A stretch of DNA of 64,000 nt, from contig UQUM01000002.1 in assembly GCA_900544255.1 (NCBI GenBank), positions 1 to 64,000 of the forward strand. The letters are read 5' to 3'. Shown piece after piece: positions 31,679 to 39,498 of the stretch (positions within the stretch are counted from its first letter, which is position 1; each line of letters starts with the position of its first letter). Under the pieces are notes generated by a model. That model saw nothing but the letters and a program-made list of their open reading frames with translations, made no database searches and had not been told where the DNA came from. Source of the DNA: an uncultured Sutterella sp. Its GTDB lineage: Bacteria > Pseudomonadota > Gammaproteobacteria > Burkholderiales > Burkholderiaceae_F. A program made the translations under genes and the position numbers.

Positions 31679-32445
31679 AAAAACAGAAAATCATTGCCGT
31701 CTGCGGTAAAGGGGGCGTCGGAAAAACCGCTCTCACCACTCTTCTTACGCGGGCCCTCAAAGGGCATCCGGACACGGGACGCCTCCTCGTCGTCGACGCC
31801 GATCCGGCCCTGGGGCTTCTCTATGCCTTGAACGTTGAAACCGACAAGACGATCGGCGCCGTCCGCGACCGCGTGCTCGCCGCCGCCGAAGCCGGCAGCG
31901 CAGGTGAAAAGGCTGAAGTCGCCAATGAACTCGACTACCTCATCATGAACACCCTCAAGGAAGAAAAAGACTATTCCTTCCTGGCCATGGGGCACATGAA
32001 CGCCAAGGGGTGCTTCTGTTCCGTCAACGACCTGCTGCGTGACGCCCTGGGCGAACTCGTCGATAAATTCAACACCATTTTGATTGACGGCGAGGCAGGA
32101 CTCGAGCAGATCAACCGTCAGGTCGTCGATCGCGTGAATACGCTTCTTTTGGTGACGGACTCCTCTTACCGCGGCGTACAGACCGTGCACCACATTGAAG
32201 CCATGATCAAAGACGGCTCGGTGCCTGCCTGCGACACCGTGGGCGTCATCTTCAACCGCCTGCAAAACGATCCCCGAACGGAAGAAGAACTGCAGGCCGC
32301 CGTGGGGCTTCCGGTTTTGGGAATGGTGCCTTACGATCCTGAACTGCAGCAGCAGGATGCTCAAGGAAAGTCACTTCTCAACCTCGCTGATACGGCCGCA
32401 GCCGTCAAGGCTGTCGATGCCATCGTATCCAAAATCATGAAGTAG
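31675..32445 (+). CDS. CooC-like nickel-insertase-type ATPase (right copy)
   Basis: This 256-residue CooC/MinD-family ATPase has the deviant Walker A GKGGVGKT (residues 11-18), DADPALGLLY as switch, and Cys113 and Cys115 (KGCFC) as the metal-binding CxC. Long identical runs with the left copy occur (e.g. around residues 104-122 and 136-150). It is the last gene of the right half-module; a terminator follows. In characterised systems CooC dimers bind Ni(II) through the CxC and deliver it to the CODH C-cluster. Here the likely recipient is subunit A/B or the 4-Cys protein. Confidence 0.86.
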   Translation: MKKQKIIAVCGKGGVGKTALTTLLTRALKGHPDTGRLLVVDADPALGLLYALNVETDKTIGAVRDRVLAAAEAGSAGEKAEVANELDYLIMNTLKEEKDYSFLAMGHMNAKGCFCSVNDLLRDALGELVDKFNTILIDGEAGLEQINRQVVDRVNTLLLVTDSSYRGVQTVHHIEAMIKDGSVPACDTVGVIFNRLQNDPRTEEELQAAVGLPVLGMVPYDPELQQQDAQGKSLLNLADTAAAVKAVDAIVSKIMK

Positions 32446-32474
32446 CTCATCCTCAGGCTATCCGCATGATTTCA

Positions 32475-32507
32475 GGCACCGCTGACCACCGTCTTCGGTG
32501 CCTTTTT
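32475..32507 (+). terminator. Terminator after the right CooC-like gene
   Basis: GGCACC (32475-32480) pairs with GGTGCC (32497-32502), followed by TTTTTCTTT. Confidence 0.78.
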
Positions 32508-32645
32508 CTTTGTCCGTACCGTCTACCTCTTCCGATGGTTTCGAATTTTCCTCGTCCGTCGTAAACTGCGCCCATCCTCTTTGGTACCGCCGCTTCTCGC
32601 GCCGATACCCATGAAAAGCTTTTTTCAACGACTGGTAGATCAACC

Positions 32646-33746
32646 ATGCATTTCAATCGTATGCTCGCGACGGCTGCGGCTGCCGCACTTATGCTGGGCT
32701 CGTCCCTTTCTGCAGAAGCGCGTCTCATTACGGACCATCTCGGCCGCCAAGTTGACGTCCCCGACCAAATCAATCGCGTCGTCACGACGACCATTCTTCC
32801 CTACGCTTCGGTCACCACGGTGTTCCTCGGTGGGGCCGAAAAGTTGGTGGGCATTCACCCCGTTTCCATGTCCGCCGCCAAGTCCGGGCTTCTCTCCGAA
32901 ATTTACCCCGAGATTCTCAAGGCCAAAACGGATTTCATCAAAGGTTCCAACCTCAACATTGAAGCCCTGATGGCGCTTAAGCCCGATGTGGTGTTTGTGA
33001 ATTCCGGCGACAAGAAAATGATCGAACAGATCGAAAACGCCGGCATTCCCGCCGTTGCGGTTTCTGCGTCGAAATGGGACTATGACGTTTTAAAGACGTA
33101 CGACGAATGGCTCGCGCTCTTGGGCGAAGTTTTCCCGGATCATGCCAAAACGGATGCCGCCGCAGCCTACTCTCGGCAGGTGGCAAAAACCATTGCCGAC
33201 CGCACGGCCAAACTGACGGACGTCGAAAAGAAGAAAGTCCTCTTCGTCTTCCAGTACGATGCGAAGCGCCTGGTGACGAGCGGCAAACATTTCTTCGGCC
33301 AGTACTGGTGTGACGCCGTCGGCGCTAAAAACGCCGCCGAAAGCGTGCAGGCGGACAACCAGAACGCCCAGATTTCGATGGAACAAGTCTACAAGTGGAA
33401 TCCGGACATCGTGCTCGTCACGAACTTCACGCCGGTACTCCCTGCAGACATCTACGCCAACAAATATAACGACTGGAGTCATGTGAAGGCCGTGGCGGAT
33501 AAGCAGGTATATAAGCTGCCTCTCGGCATCTACCGCAGCTACACGCCGTCTGCGGACACGCCGATGACGCTGCTGTGGATGGCAAAGACCGTGTACCCGA
33601 AACTTTTCGCCGACATCGACCTCACGAAAGAAGTGAAGACTTACTACGAAAAGCTCTACGGCATCCGCCTCACGGACGCTCAGGTCTCCGGCATGTTTGA
33701 ACCGCGCGCCAACCGCGCCGACGGTTTTTCTCAGTCCGGGCGCTGA
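32646..33746 (+). CDS. FecB/BtuF-type periplasmic substrate-binding protein
   Basis: This 366-residue cluster-A-III type binding protein has a Sec signal (MHFNRMLATAAAAALMLGSSLSAEA) and the typical start of the mature fold, ITDHLGRQVDVPDQINRVV. Two lobes are linked by a long helix, with IEALMALKPDVVFVN and WNPDIVLVTNF as hinge-flanking motifs. The family captures ferric siderophores, haem, corrinoids or Ni/Co chelates. It is the first gene of an importer operon placed 200 bases after the CooC-like gene, so a metal chelate or corrinoid for that module is an attractive inference. Confidence 0.88.
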   Translation: MHFNRMLATAAAAALMLGSSLSAEARLITDHLGRQVDVPDQINRVVTTTILPYASVTTVFLGGAEKLVGIHPVSMSAAKSGLLSEIYPEILKAKTDFIKGSNLNIEALMALKPDVVFVNSGDKKMIEQIENAGIPAVAVSASKWDYDVLKTYDEWLALLGEVFPDHAKTDAAAAYSRQVAKTIADRTAKLTDVEKKKVLFVFQYDAKRLVTSGKHFFGQYWCDAVGAKNAAESVQADNQNAQISMEQVYKWNPDIVLVTNFTPVLPADIYANKYNDWSHVKAVADKQVYKLPLGIYRSYTPSADTPMTLLWMAKTVYPKLFADIDLTKEVKTYYEKLYGIRLTDAQVSGMFEPRANRADGFSQSGR

Positions 33747-33749
33747 TCC

Positions 33750-34778
33750 ATGGCGTCCCAATTCAAAAACGGACGCTTTCTTCCCTATAAAAGCGTGATG
33801 ACGGCGCTCGCCCTCCTCACGCTTTTTGGAAGTGTGTGGGCACTTACCTGCGGCAGTTTCCCGGTCTCCGTGTCCGCGGCCTGGGACGCTCTCTCGGCTT
33901 GGGCAACGGGCGCAGTACCGTCGGATCGTACGGTTTATTCCGTCGTCATCAACGTGCGCTTTCCCCGCATCGTTCTTGCGCTCGCTGCGGGGGCAGGGTT
34001 GGCGGCGGCGGGGGCTGGGTTTCAGGCCTTGTTTGCGAACCCTTTGGCGACACCCGACACCCTGGGCGTAGCCACCGGGGCGGCCTTCGGCGCCGTCCTG
34101 GGAATTCTCCTCGGCGTGCCCGCCCCTGCCGTCCAGATAATGTCGCTTGCCGCGGGGCTTGCGGCCGTGGCGCTCGTTTTTTTCGTGAGCCGCGTCAAAG
34201 GCCGCACGTCGGTACTGATGCTCATTTTGTCGGGGCTCGTGATTGCGGCTCTTTTTTCCGCCCTCATCAGTCTCGTGAAATACACGGCCGATCCCCAGGA
34301 CGTTCTTCCCTCCATCACCTTTTGGATGATGGGATCCTTCACGGGCGCCACCCCGGCAGTTCTCTCGATGGGACTCCCCTTCATTGCGTTAGGGGCCGTG
34401 GGTCTGTGGCTTTTGCGCTGGAAGATGAATGCGTTGTCCCTTCCCGAAGACGAAGCGAAATCCCTCGGCATCCCGGTCGGAAAACTGCGAGCCGCGGTCA
34501 TCGTCTTTTCCACCATGATGACCGCGTCCGTCGTCAGTATGTGCGGCCTCATCGGTTGGGTGGGGCTTCTGATCCCCCACTGTGCGCGCCTCATGTTCGG
34601 AGCCGACAACGACAAAGTGATTCCGGCGAGTTTTCTCACCGGCGCCCTCTTTGTTCTCGCTGCGGACACCGTCGCCCGCAGCGTAGGAGAACTTGAGATT
34701 CCGGTGTCGATTTTGACCGCCGTCATCGGGGCTCCGCTCTTTATCGTTCTTCTGCGCCGTACCGGCGTCATCAACTAG
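33750..34778 (+). CDS. FecCD-type ABC transporter permease
   Basis: This 342-residue permease of the BtuC/FecCD family has ten predicted membrane helices. The conserved coupling-helix region includes the segment ANPLATPDTLGVATGA (about residue 95), and the C-terminal half holds GLIGWVGLLIPHCARL. It lies three bases after the binding-protein gene and eight before the ATPase. There is a single permease gene, so a homodimeric channel as in BtuC2D2 is expected. Confidence 0.92.
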   Translation: MASQFKNGRFLPYKSVMTALALLTLFGSVWALTCGSFPVSVSAAWDALSAWATGAVPSDRTVYSVVINVRFPRIVLALAAGAGLAAAGAGFQALFANPLATPDTLGVATGAAFGAVLGILLGVPAPAVQIMSLAAGLAAVALVFFVSRVKGRTSVLMLILSGLVIAALFSALISLVKYTADPQDVLPSITFWMMGSFTGATPAVLSMGLPFIALGAVGLWLLRWKMNALSLPEDEAKSLGIPVGKLRAAVIVFSTMMTASVVSMCGLIGWVGLLIPHCARLMFGADNDKVIPASFLTGALFVLAADTVARSVGELEIPVSILTAVIGAPLFIVLLRRTGVIN

Positions 34779-34786
34779 AGGCCGCC

Positions 34787-35584
34787 ATGCAGTTTGAAGT
34801 TCATCACGCCTCCTACGGCTATCGGCACGACCGCCGCGTGTTGTCCGACATCAATTTTTCGTTTGACTGCCGCGGCATTCTGTCGATCCTCGGCCGCAAC
34901 GGCGCGGGAAAGACGACGCTTCTGAAAAACATGCTGGGGCTCCTTAAATGGGATGAAGGCTATTCGGCCTTGGACGGCACGGATATCCGAAAACTCTCCG
35001 AGCGGGAACTCTGGTCCAAAATCGGTTACGTCCCGCAGGCGAAACCCGCGAACTTCGTCTATTCCGTGGAAGACACCGTGCTCCTGGGCCGCAGTGCACG
35101 GTTGGGACTTTTTGCCCATCCGCAGCAGGCAGACCGCGCGATTGCGCATGAAGCCATGGCCTTGGTGGGAATTGAGCACCTCGCAAAGAAACTCACGAGC
35201 GAAATCTCCGGGGGCGAATACCAGTTGGTGCTGATTGCCCGAGCCCTTGCCGTCAAGCCGCAGCTCTTGGTGCTTGATGAGCCGGAAAGCAATCTCGACT
35301 TTAAGAACCAGCTGCGCGTACTGACGGTTTTAAAGCACCTTACCGACACCATCGGGGTCGGAGCCGTCATCAATACGCACTTTCCCGCGCATGCCCTTGA
35401 AGTGAGCGACAAAACGCTCATTTTGATGCCCGACGGTACGACGCGGTTCGGTGCAACGCAAGACACACTCACTGAGGCGACGCTCTCCGAGTCGTTCGGC
35501 ATCGGCGTACGGATCCTCGCCGTGGATTTACCGGAACGTCCCGGATATGCGTGCGTAGCGGCGTACGAAACTTCACCGCGGTAA
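34787..35584 (+). CDS. FecE/BtuD-type ABC transporter ATP-binding protein
   Basis: This 265-residue ATPase has Walker A GRNGAGKT (residues 36-43), signature SGGEYQLV, Walker B LLVLDEPESNLDF and an H-loop in NTHFPAHAL. The variant signature (SGGE rather than SGGQ) is within normal range. It is the last gene of the importer operon. A terminator at 35674-35712 also serves the convergent amidohydrolase gene. Confidence 0.92.
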   Translation: MQFEVHHASYGYRHDRRVLSDINFSFDCRGILSILGRNGAGKTTLLKNMLGLLKWDEGYSALDGTDIRKLSERELWSKIGYVPQAKPANFVYSVEDTVLLGRSARLGLFAHPQQADRAIAHEAMALVGIEHLAKKLTSEISGGEYQLVLIARALAVKPQLLVLDEPESNLDFKNQLRVLTVLKHLTDTIGVGAVINTHFPAHALEVSDKTLILMPDGTTRFGATQDTLTEATLSESFGIGVRILAVDLPERPGYACVAAYETSPR

Positions 35585-35673
35585 ACTTAAATTCGGCTAC
35601 GGCATCGCTTTTTGCGGCAAATCTTGTGCCGTCGTTGCCCCCAGTCGACCGCTCATTGGCAGCTCCCCGATGC

Positions 35674-35712
35674 AAAACGCCGGCCTCCGAAGACGGAAAG
35701 CCGGCGTTTTTG
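35674..35712. terminator. Bidirectional terminator after the Fec-type importer
   Basis: AAAACGCCGGC (35674-35684) pairs with GCCGGCGTTTT (35700-35710), leaving T-runs in both directions between convergent genes. Confidence 0.85.
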
Positions 35713-35730
35713 TGGTTAAACGCCTACCGA

Positions 35731-36909
35731 TCAGGCGTTCTTTTCGAGGTACGAAAGCGCCGTCATCACGTGCAGCATCGCACCCTTAATGAGCGCCGAT
35801 TCGTCCACCTTGTAATGGCAGGAATGCTGCGGGTAGGCCGAATCCGCCGCTTTGCTTCTCACCCCCAGGAGCGCAAAGCACCCCGGGATCTTTTCAAGGA
35901 AGTAGGAGAAGTCTTCGCCGCCCATCGTGACGCCGTAGTGCGCGTCCCAGTCGTCGCCGAAGATTTCCTTCGCGGCGCCCTGAGCATACGGCACAATCGC
36001 CGGATTGTTGATGGTAGGGGGCACGAGGAAGTCGTACGTCACCTTCGCCTCGGCGCGGTAGGCAGCCGCCGTTTCCTTGGCGATGCGTTCAATCTGCTTC
36101 GGGAAATTCTGACGCACTTCCGGATCAAAGCAGCGCGTCGTACCTTCCATATGGGCCGCCCCAGAAATCACATTCCAACGGCTCCCGGACGTCACCGTAC
36201 CCACCGTCACCACGGCGGTCTGCGTCGGATCGATTTCGCGACTCACCATCGACTGCAGGTTCTGAATGACGGCGGCGGCAACGACCGTCGCATCAACGCA
36301 ACGGTGCGGCTGCGCGCCGTGACCGCTCTTGCCGATGACGTCGATCGTGAATTTGTCGCCGGAGGCCATGCGGGGACCGGCGTCAATCGACACCTTTCCC
36401 GCGTCCGCATCGCTCCACACGTGAAGCCCGAAGCACGCGGAAACGCCTTCGAGCGCGCCCTCCTCCACCATGGACTTTGCGCCTTGCGCCGTTTCTTCAG
36501 CAGGCTGGAAGCAGATGCGCACCGTCCCGTGAATCTGATCACGCAGTTCGGTAAGCATCTTCGCCGCCGCAAGCATCACGGCGATGTGGCAGTCATGCCC
36601 GCAGGCATGCATCACGCCGTGATTCTGGCTCGCAAAGGGAAGTCCCGTGTCTTCCGTAACCGTCAGCGCGTCAATATCGGCACGGATCATGAAGGTCTTT
36701 CCCGGGAATTTCCCCTTCACATCGCACACGATGCCGGTTTCAAGGCCGCAGTGACGCCACTCAAGCCCCATCTTCGTCAGTTCTTCCCCGATGCGTTTAC
36801 TCGTTTCGTATTCCTTCGTGCTCACTTCGGGGTGGGCATGAAAATAACGACGCATTTCGACGACGTAGCCTTCCGCGTGCTTCGCGGCTTCTTTTACTTC
36901 ATTAATCAT
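35731..36909 (-). CDS. M20-family amidohydrolase (hippurate hydrolase/N-acyl-amino-acid hydrolase-like)
   Basis: This 392-residue metalloaminoacylase has the family length. Metal ligands are visible in HACGHDCH (Cys103, His105) and PAEET (Glu138, Glu139), and in the dimerisation domain SGHGAQPHR. The family hydrolyses N-acyl amino acids, hippurate or indole-3-acetyl conjugates. A transporter gene lies upstream on the same strand, separated by 116 bases that hold two hairpins. Uptake and hydrolysis of one acylated amino acid is inferred, and the exact substrate is unknown. Confidence 0.9.
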   Translation of the reverse strand: MINEVKEAAKHAEGYVVEMRRYFHAHPEVSTKEYETSKRIGEELTKMGLEWRHCGLETGIVCDVKGKFPGKTFMIRADIDALTVTEDTGLPFASQNHGVMHACGHDCHIAVMLAAAKMLTELRDQIHGTVRICFQPAEETAQGAKSMVEEGALEGVSACFGLHVWSDADAGKVSIDAGPRMASGDKFTIDVIGKSGHGAQPHRCVDATVVAAAVIQNLQSMVSREIDPTQTAVVTVGTVTSGSRWNVISGAAHMEGTTRCFDPEVRQNFPKQIERIAKETAAAYRAEAKVTYDFLVPPTINNPAIVPYAQGAAKEIFGDDWDAHYGVTMGGEDFSYFLEKIPGCFALLGVRSKAADSAYPQHSCHYKVDESALIKGAMLHVMTALSYLEKNA

Positions 36910-36925
36910 TTTTCAATCCTTCACG

Positions 36926-36954
36926 TAAAAACCGCGCCTTTGAGCGGGCGCGGT
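36926..36954 (-). terminator. Attenuator-like terminator between transporter and amidohydrolase genes
   Basis: On the minus strand, ACCGCGCC and GGCGCGGT form an 8-bp stem followed by TTTTT (36926-36930), ahead of the amidohydrolase ATG. A second perfect hairpin (AGTCCCC 36968-36974 with GGGGACT 36982-36988) lies just upstream. The hydrolase is therefore probably made at a lower level than the transporter, or conditionally. Confidence 0.7.
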
Positions 36955-37025
36955 CTTAAGGGCCCGAAGTCCCCGACTGCAGGGGACTAAGTTTAGGCCG
37001 CCTGCAGCCAATCGGCTCATGCGTT

Positions 37026-38222
37026 TCAGAGCATATTTGCGAAGATGCCGGCAATGAAGACCGACGTAATCGTCACCGTGACGAACCCGCCCACGATCAT
37101 GGAGGGGAACATCTTGCTCATCAGGAGCGCGTATTCGTTGTCGTCCTTTGCCAGAGCCTTGCAGGTGTTGATCGTGATGATCTGGTCAAACGGGAACCCG
37201 TAGAAAGCGGTGAGGCCGTTGGCAAACGCAAGGTAAAAGCTCATGTGCAGAACCTTTGCGATGATCCATGCAAAGATCGTCATACCGATCACGCCGATCA
37301 GAATCAGCACCAGCATCGGTCCGATGATCTGCAGGAGCATGTCGGGCGTGCAGTCCTTCAAGCCGTCAAAGACGTACATCATCAGCGCGAACATCATGAT
37401 GTTGAAGGAATTCGCCTTCACGCAGGAATTGACGTCGAGGAACCCCAAGCGGCAGAAAACAACGCCCAAAACCAAGGCCCAAATGGCACCGGAAATACCG
37501 GTGAGCGGCCCCAACTGAGAGGCCATCCAAGCAACGATACCCAACTTCGTGAGAATCACGAAGGAGCTGTTCCACTTATCCGGAATCTGCAGCGGCAGAC
37601 GCTTCTTCGTTCCAGCTTCAGGAAGCTTCGTCACGGCGCCCACGGCGTTCAATTCCTCGGCAGAGACCGTGATCTTACCTTCGCGATATTCCTTCAAAAG
37701 CCGGGCGCCTTCCTTCTTAAGGCAGATGGACGTCAGAGGGTAACCCGCAAAACCCTGCACGCAGTACATCGTGATGGCAAAAACGGACGCGACGGTAAGC
37801 CCCGCGTTCAAAGCCGCCTTCTGCATCATCGTCGCGGCAATCACGCCGCCCGTCAAAGGCGGCAGCCCCGCGATCACCAGAGCGCGGTCCATGAAGAACG
37901 GCGCGACAAAGTAACCCAGGAGGCACATACCGAAAAGGCCCGCCAAACACACGACGACGGTGCGCCACTGTTCCATCAATTGCTTGAGACTGATGATCGT
38001 CCCCAAGTGCGTAATCAGGAGGTAAACGCAGAGGGTGGAACCAAAGGGCAGCAAGAACGACGACTTAATGAAGTCGTGGGGAAGAATCGTCCAGTAGCCC
38101 ATCAACAGCACAAAAGCCGTAACGAAGACGGAGGGGATCCAGGCCTTGGAGAGGGTGGACACCACCTCACCCAAAATGATGACGCCGCCGCAGATCACGA
38201 AGGCGAGAAGAAAGTTGTACAT
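37026..38222 (-). CDS. Polytopic membrane transporter of unidentified family (GltS/2HCT-like topology)
   Basis: This 398-residue inner-membrane protein has about ten or eleven hydrophobic helices. A central hydrophilic loop (about residues 180-215) joins two halves, the layout of inverted-repeat secondary transporters such as GltS. Gly-rich turns (PPLTGGVIAATM; MIVGGFVTVT) sit in both halves and may be the re-entrant loops. I could not match it to a named family. It is co-oriented with the amidohydrolase downstream, so import of an acyl-amino acid or export of the product is plausible. Confidence 0.72.
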   Translation of the reverse strand: MYNFLLAFVICGGVIILGEVVSTLSKAWIPSVFVTAFVLLMGYWTILPHDFIKSSFLLPFGSTLCVYLLITHLGTIISLKQLMEQWRTVVVCLAGLFGMCLLGYFVAPFFMDRALVIAGLPPLTGGVIAATMMQKAALNAGLTVASVFAITMYCVQGFAGYPLTSICLKKEGARLLKEYREGKITVSAEELNAVGAVTKLPEAGTKKRLPLQIPDKWNSSFVILTKLGIVAWMASQLGPLTGISGAIWALVLGVVFCRLGFLDVNSCVKANSFNIMMFALMMYVFDGLKDCTPDMLLQIIGPMLVLILIGVIGMTIFAWIIAKVLHMSFYLAFANGLTAFYGFPFDQIITINTCKALAKDDNEYALLMSKMFPSMIVGGFVTVTITSVFIAGIFANML

Positions 38223-38395
38223 GGGAAAATTCCTATTGGTTTTACAGCAGACGGCTTTCTGCGGCCGTCCCTGACCTCATTTTCTGCCAAGTACGATTGG
38301 TTTCAAGATGTAACCACCGGAAACTTCACCAAAGCTTGACGAAACTGAAATATCTCTAGGCGGTTCCCTTTAGGCCTTACGGACGAAGAACCTCG
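38223..38395. other. Upstream region of the transporter gene
   Basis: No gene is seen here. It should contain the minus-strand transporter promoter. I found no clear -35/-10 pair or operator. Confidence 0.35.
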
Positions 38396-38651
38396 AAAAA
38401 CAACACGGCGGCCGCGCTCTCAGTCATCGCCTTTCTTCTCGCGGGCACCGCGGCAAGGGCAATCCCGCGTTGTCGCGCCCCCGAGCTCGTCCGTCGCTAA
38501 AGAGTCCTCCCTGCAAGAGATGGATCTTCGGAATGACCGTGACTGCGAAAAAAGGTCCCCCGCCCCGCTTGACGGCAAGGTGTAGGACGTTGAAACCGAT
38601 CAGCCGATTCCGCACCTCTTCGCGACGGGTCAAGCCGCCGTGAAGGCTTAA
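38396..38651 (+). pseudogene. Decayed small exported protein gene
   Basis: One frame starting at 38396 encodes a signal-peptide-like stretch (KNNTAAALSVIAFLLAGTAARA) but has TCG where a start codon would be expected. After a frame change near 38460, another frame continues for about 60 codons. That frame contains DLRNDRDCEKRSPAPLDGKV, one internal TAG, and then ...FATGQAAVKA to a TAA at 38649-38651. A good plus-strand terminator follows at 38679. Together these suggest a short periplasmic protein gene lost by start loss, frameshift and nonsense mutation. No family was recognised. Confidence 0.45.
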
Positions 38652-38678
38652 GCCCTGCAGGTTTTCTCTCCTCGATTA

Positions 38679-38726
38679 CCGACGGGCCCCGCAGAGCACA
38701 AACTCCGCGAGGCCCGTCGGTTTTTT
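38679..38726 (+). terminator. Terminator downstream of the decayed exported gene
   Basis: CCGACGGGCC (38679-38688) and GGCCCGTCGG (38711-38720) form a perfect 10-bp stem followed by TTTTTT. Its orientation implies a plus-strand transcript upstream. Confidence 0.85.
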
Positions 38727-38744
38727 ATTCGGGAAAAAGCGATC

Positions 38745-39278
38745 TCAGGGGATTTCGGACGATCGCGGCGTCGCAGCACGACGTCTTGCCGCATCTTGAG
38801 CCTGCTTTAACCGGTCATACCCAGTACGGCAGTCCACGGGATCCAAGCAGTCAAAGGGGACGCCTCGCCGAATTTCGATGTGCACTTCCATGATCTGCTC
38901 ACGCAGAAGCCGCTTCTCTTCGGGGGAAAGCTTTCGCTGAGGGCGGTTGGCCGCCGCTTCCAGAACTCGGGAATCAATGACGTAACGACGCTTCATCTGT
39001 CGTTTTTCGTCGTCCGTCATTTCGCTCTTGAGGTGCTGCCGGTCGCTCTTACTCATGTAGCGCCACTGAAAGAGTCGCTGCTCGTGAGTGAGCATCGGCC
39101 ACAGACCGGCCCGTTCCGACTGAGGTATCGCATCCCAGAGGACGACATCGCCTGTGGGAGCGGGAGTCGACGCTGACTGCGGTGTCGGAGGCTCTGGTTC
39201 GGCCTCGGCAAAGCAGACGGGCGCCCCCAGAAAGGCGCCGGCAGCGAAAACCCAGATATGTAAGCCGCGGTTAGTCAC
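38745..39278 (-). CDS. Exported protein of unknown function, charged helical
   Basis: This protein of about 177 residues has a Sec signal (MTNRGLHIWVFAAGAFLGAPVCFA) and a short Pro/Thr-rich linker. A charged helical body follows with repeated patterns LTHEQRLFQWRYMS, MTDDEKRQMKRRYV and LSPEEKRLLREQIM, spaced about 22-45 residues apart. This recalls DUF3106-like or heavy-metal-sensor (Spy/CpxP-like) periplasmic proteins, but I could not confirm a family. The GTG at 39278 is preferred over a TTG at 39311 because AAGGA lies upstream. It is divergent from the two-component system. Confidence 0.7.
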   Translation of the reverse strand: MTNRGLHIWVFAAGAFLGAPVCFAEAEPEPPTPQSASTPAPTGDVVLWDAIPQSERAGLWPMLTHEQRLFQWRYMSKSDRQHLKSEMTDDEKRQMKRRYVIDSRVLEAAANRPQRKLSPEEKRLLREQIMEVHIEIRRGVPFDCLDPVDCRTGYDRLKQAQDAARRRAATPRSSEIP

Positions 39279-39498
39279 GCGTCTCAGTCCTTTTAAAACG
39301 ATACGGCGCAAGCTTACAGCAGTTTCACTGTGAAAAAATGTTTCAAAGCCAAAGAATTGGCTACGATTCTTGTCGAATTTGTAACGAAGGTTTTTTACAA
39401 TTACCTCTCATACGCCTCAGCAAGGCACAATACGGTCAAACGGGACAGGGCCTCACCACCGTTCCGCCGGTACTGATTACGTGTTATTGGAGTTCACC

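Noticed and set aside
38340..38726. 6S RNA or another known non-coding RNA ahead of the 38.7 kb terminator
   Set aside because: I could not fold a 6S-like long rod, and no RNase P, tmRNA or SRP motif was seen; the protein-like frames explain the segment better.
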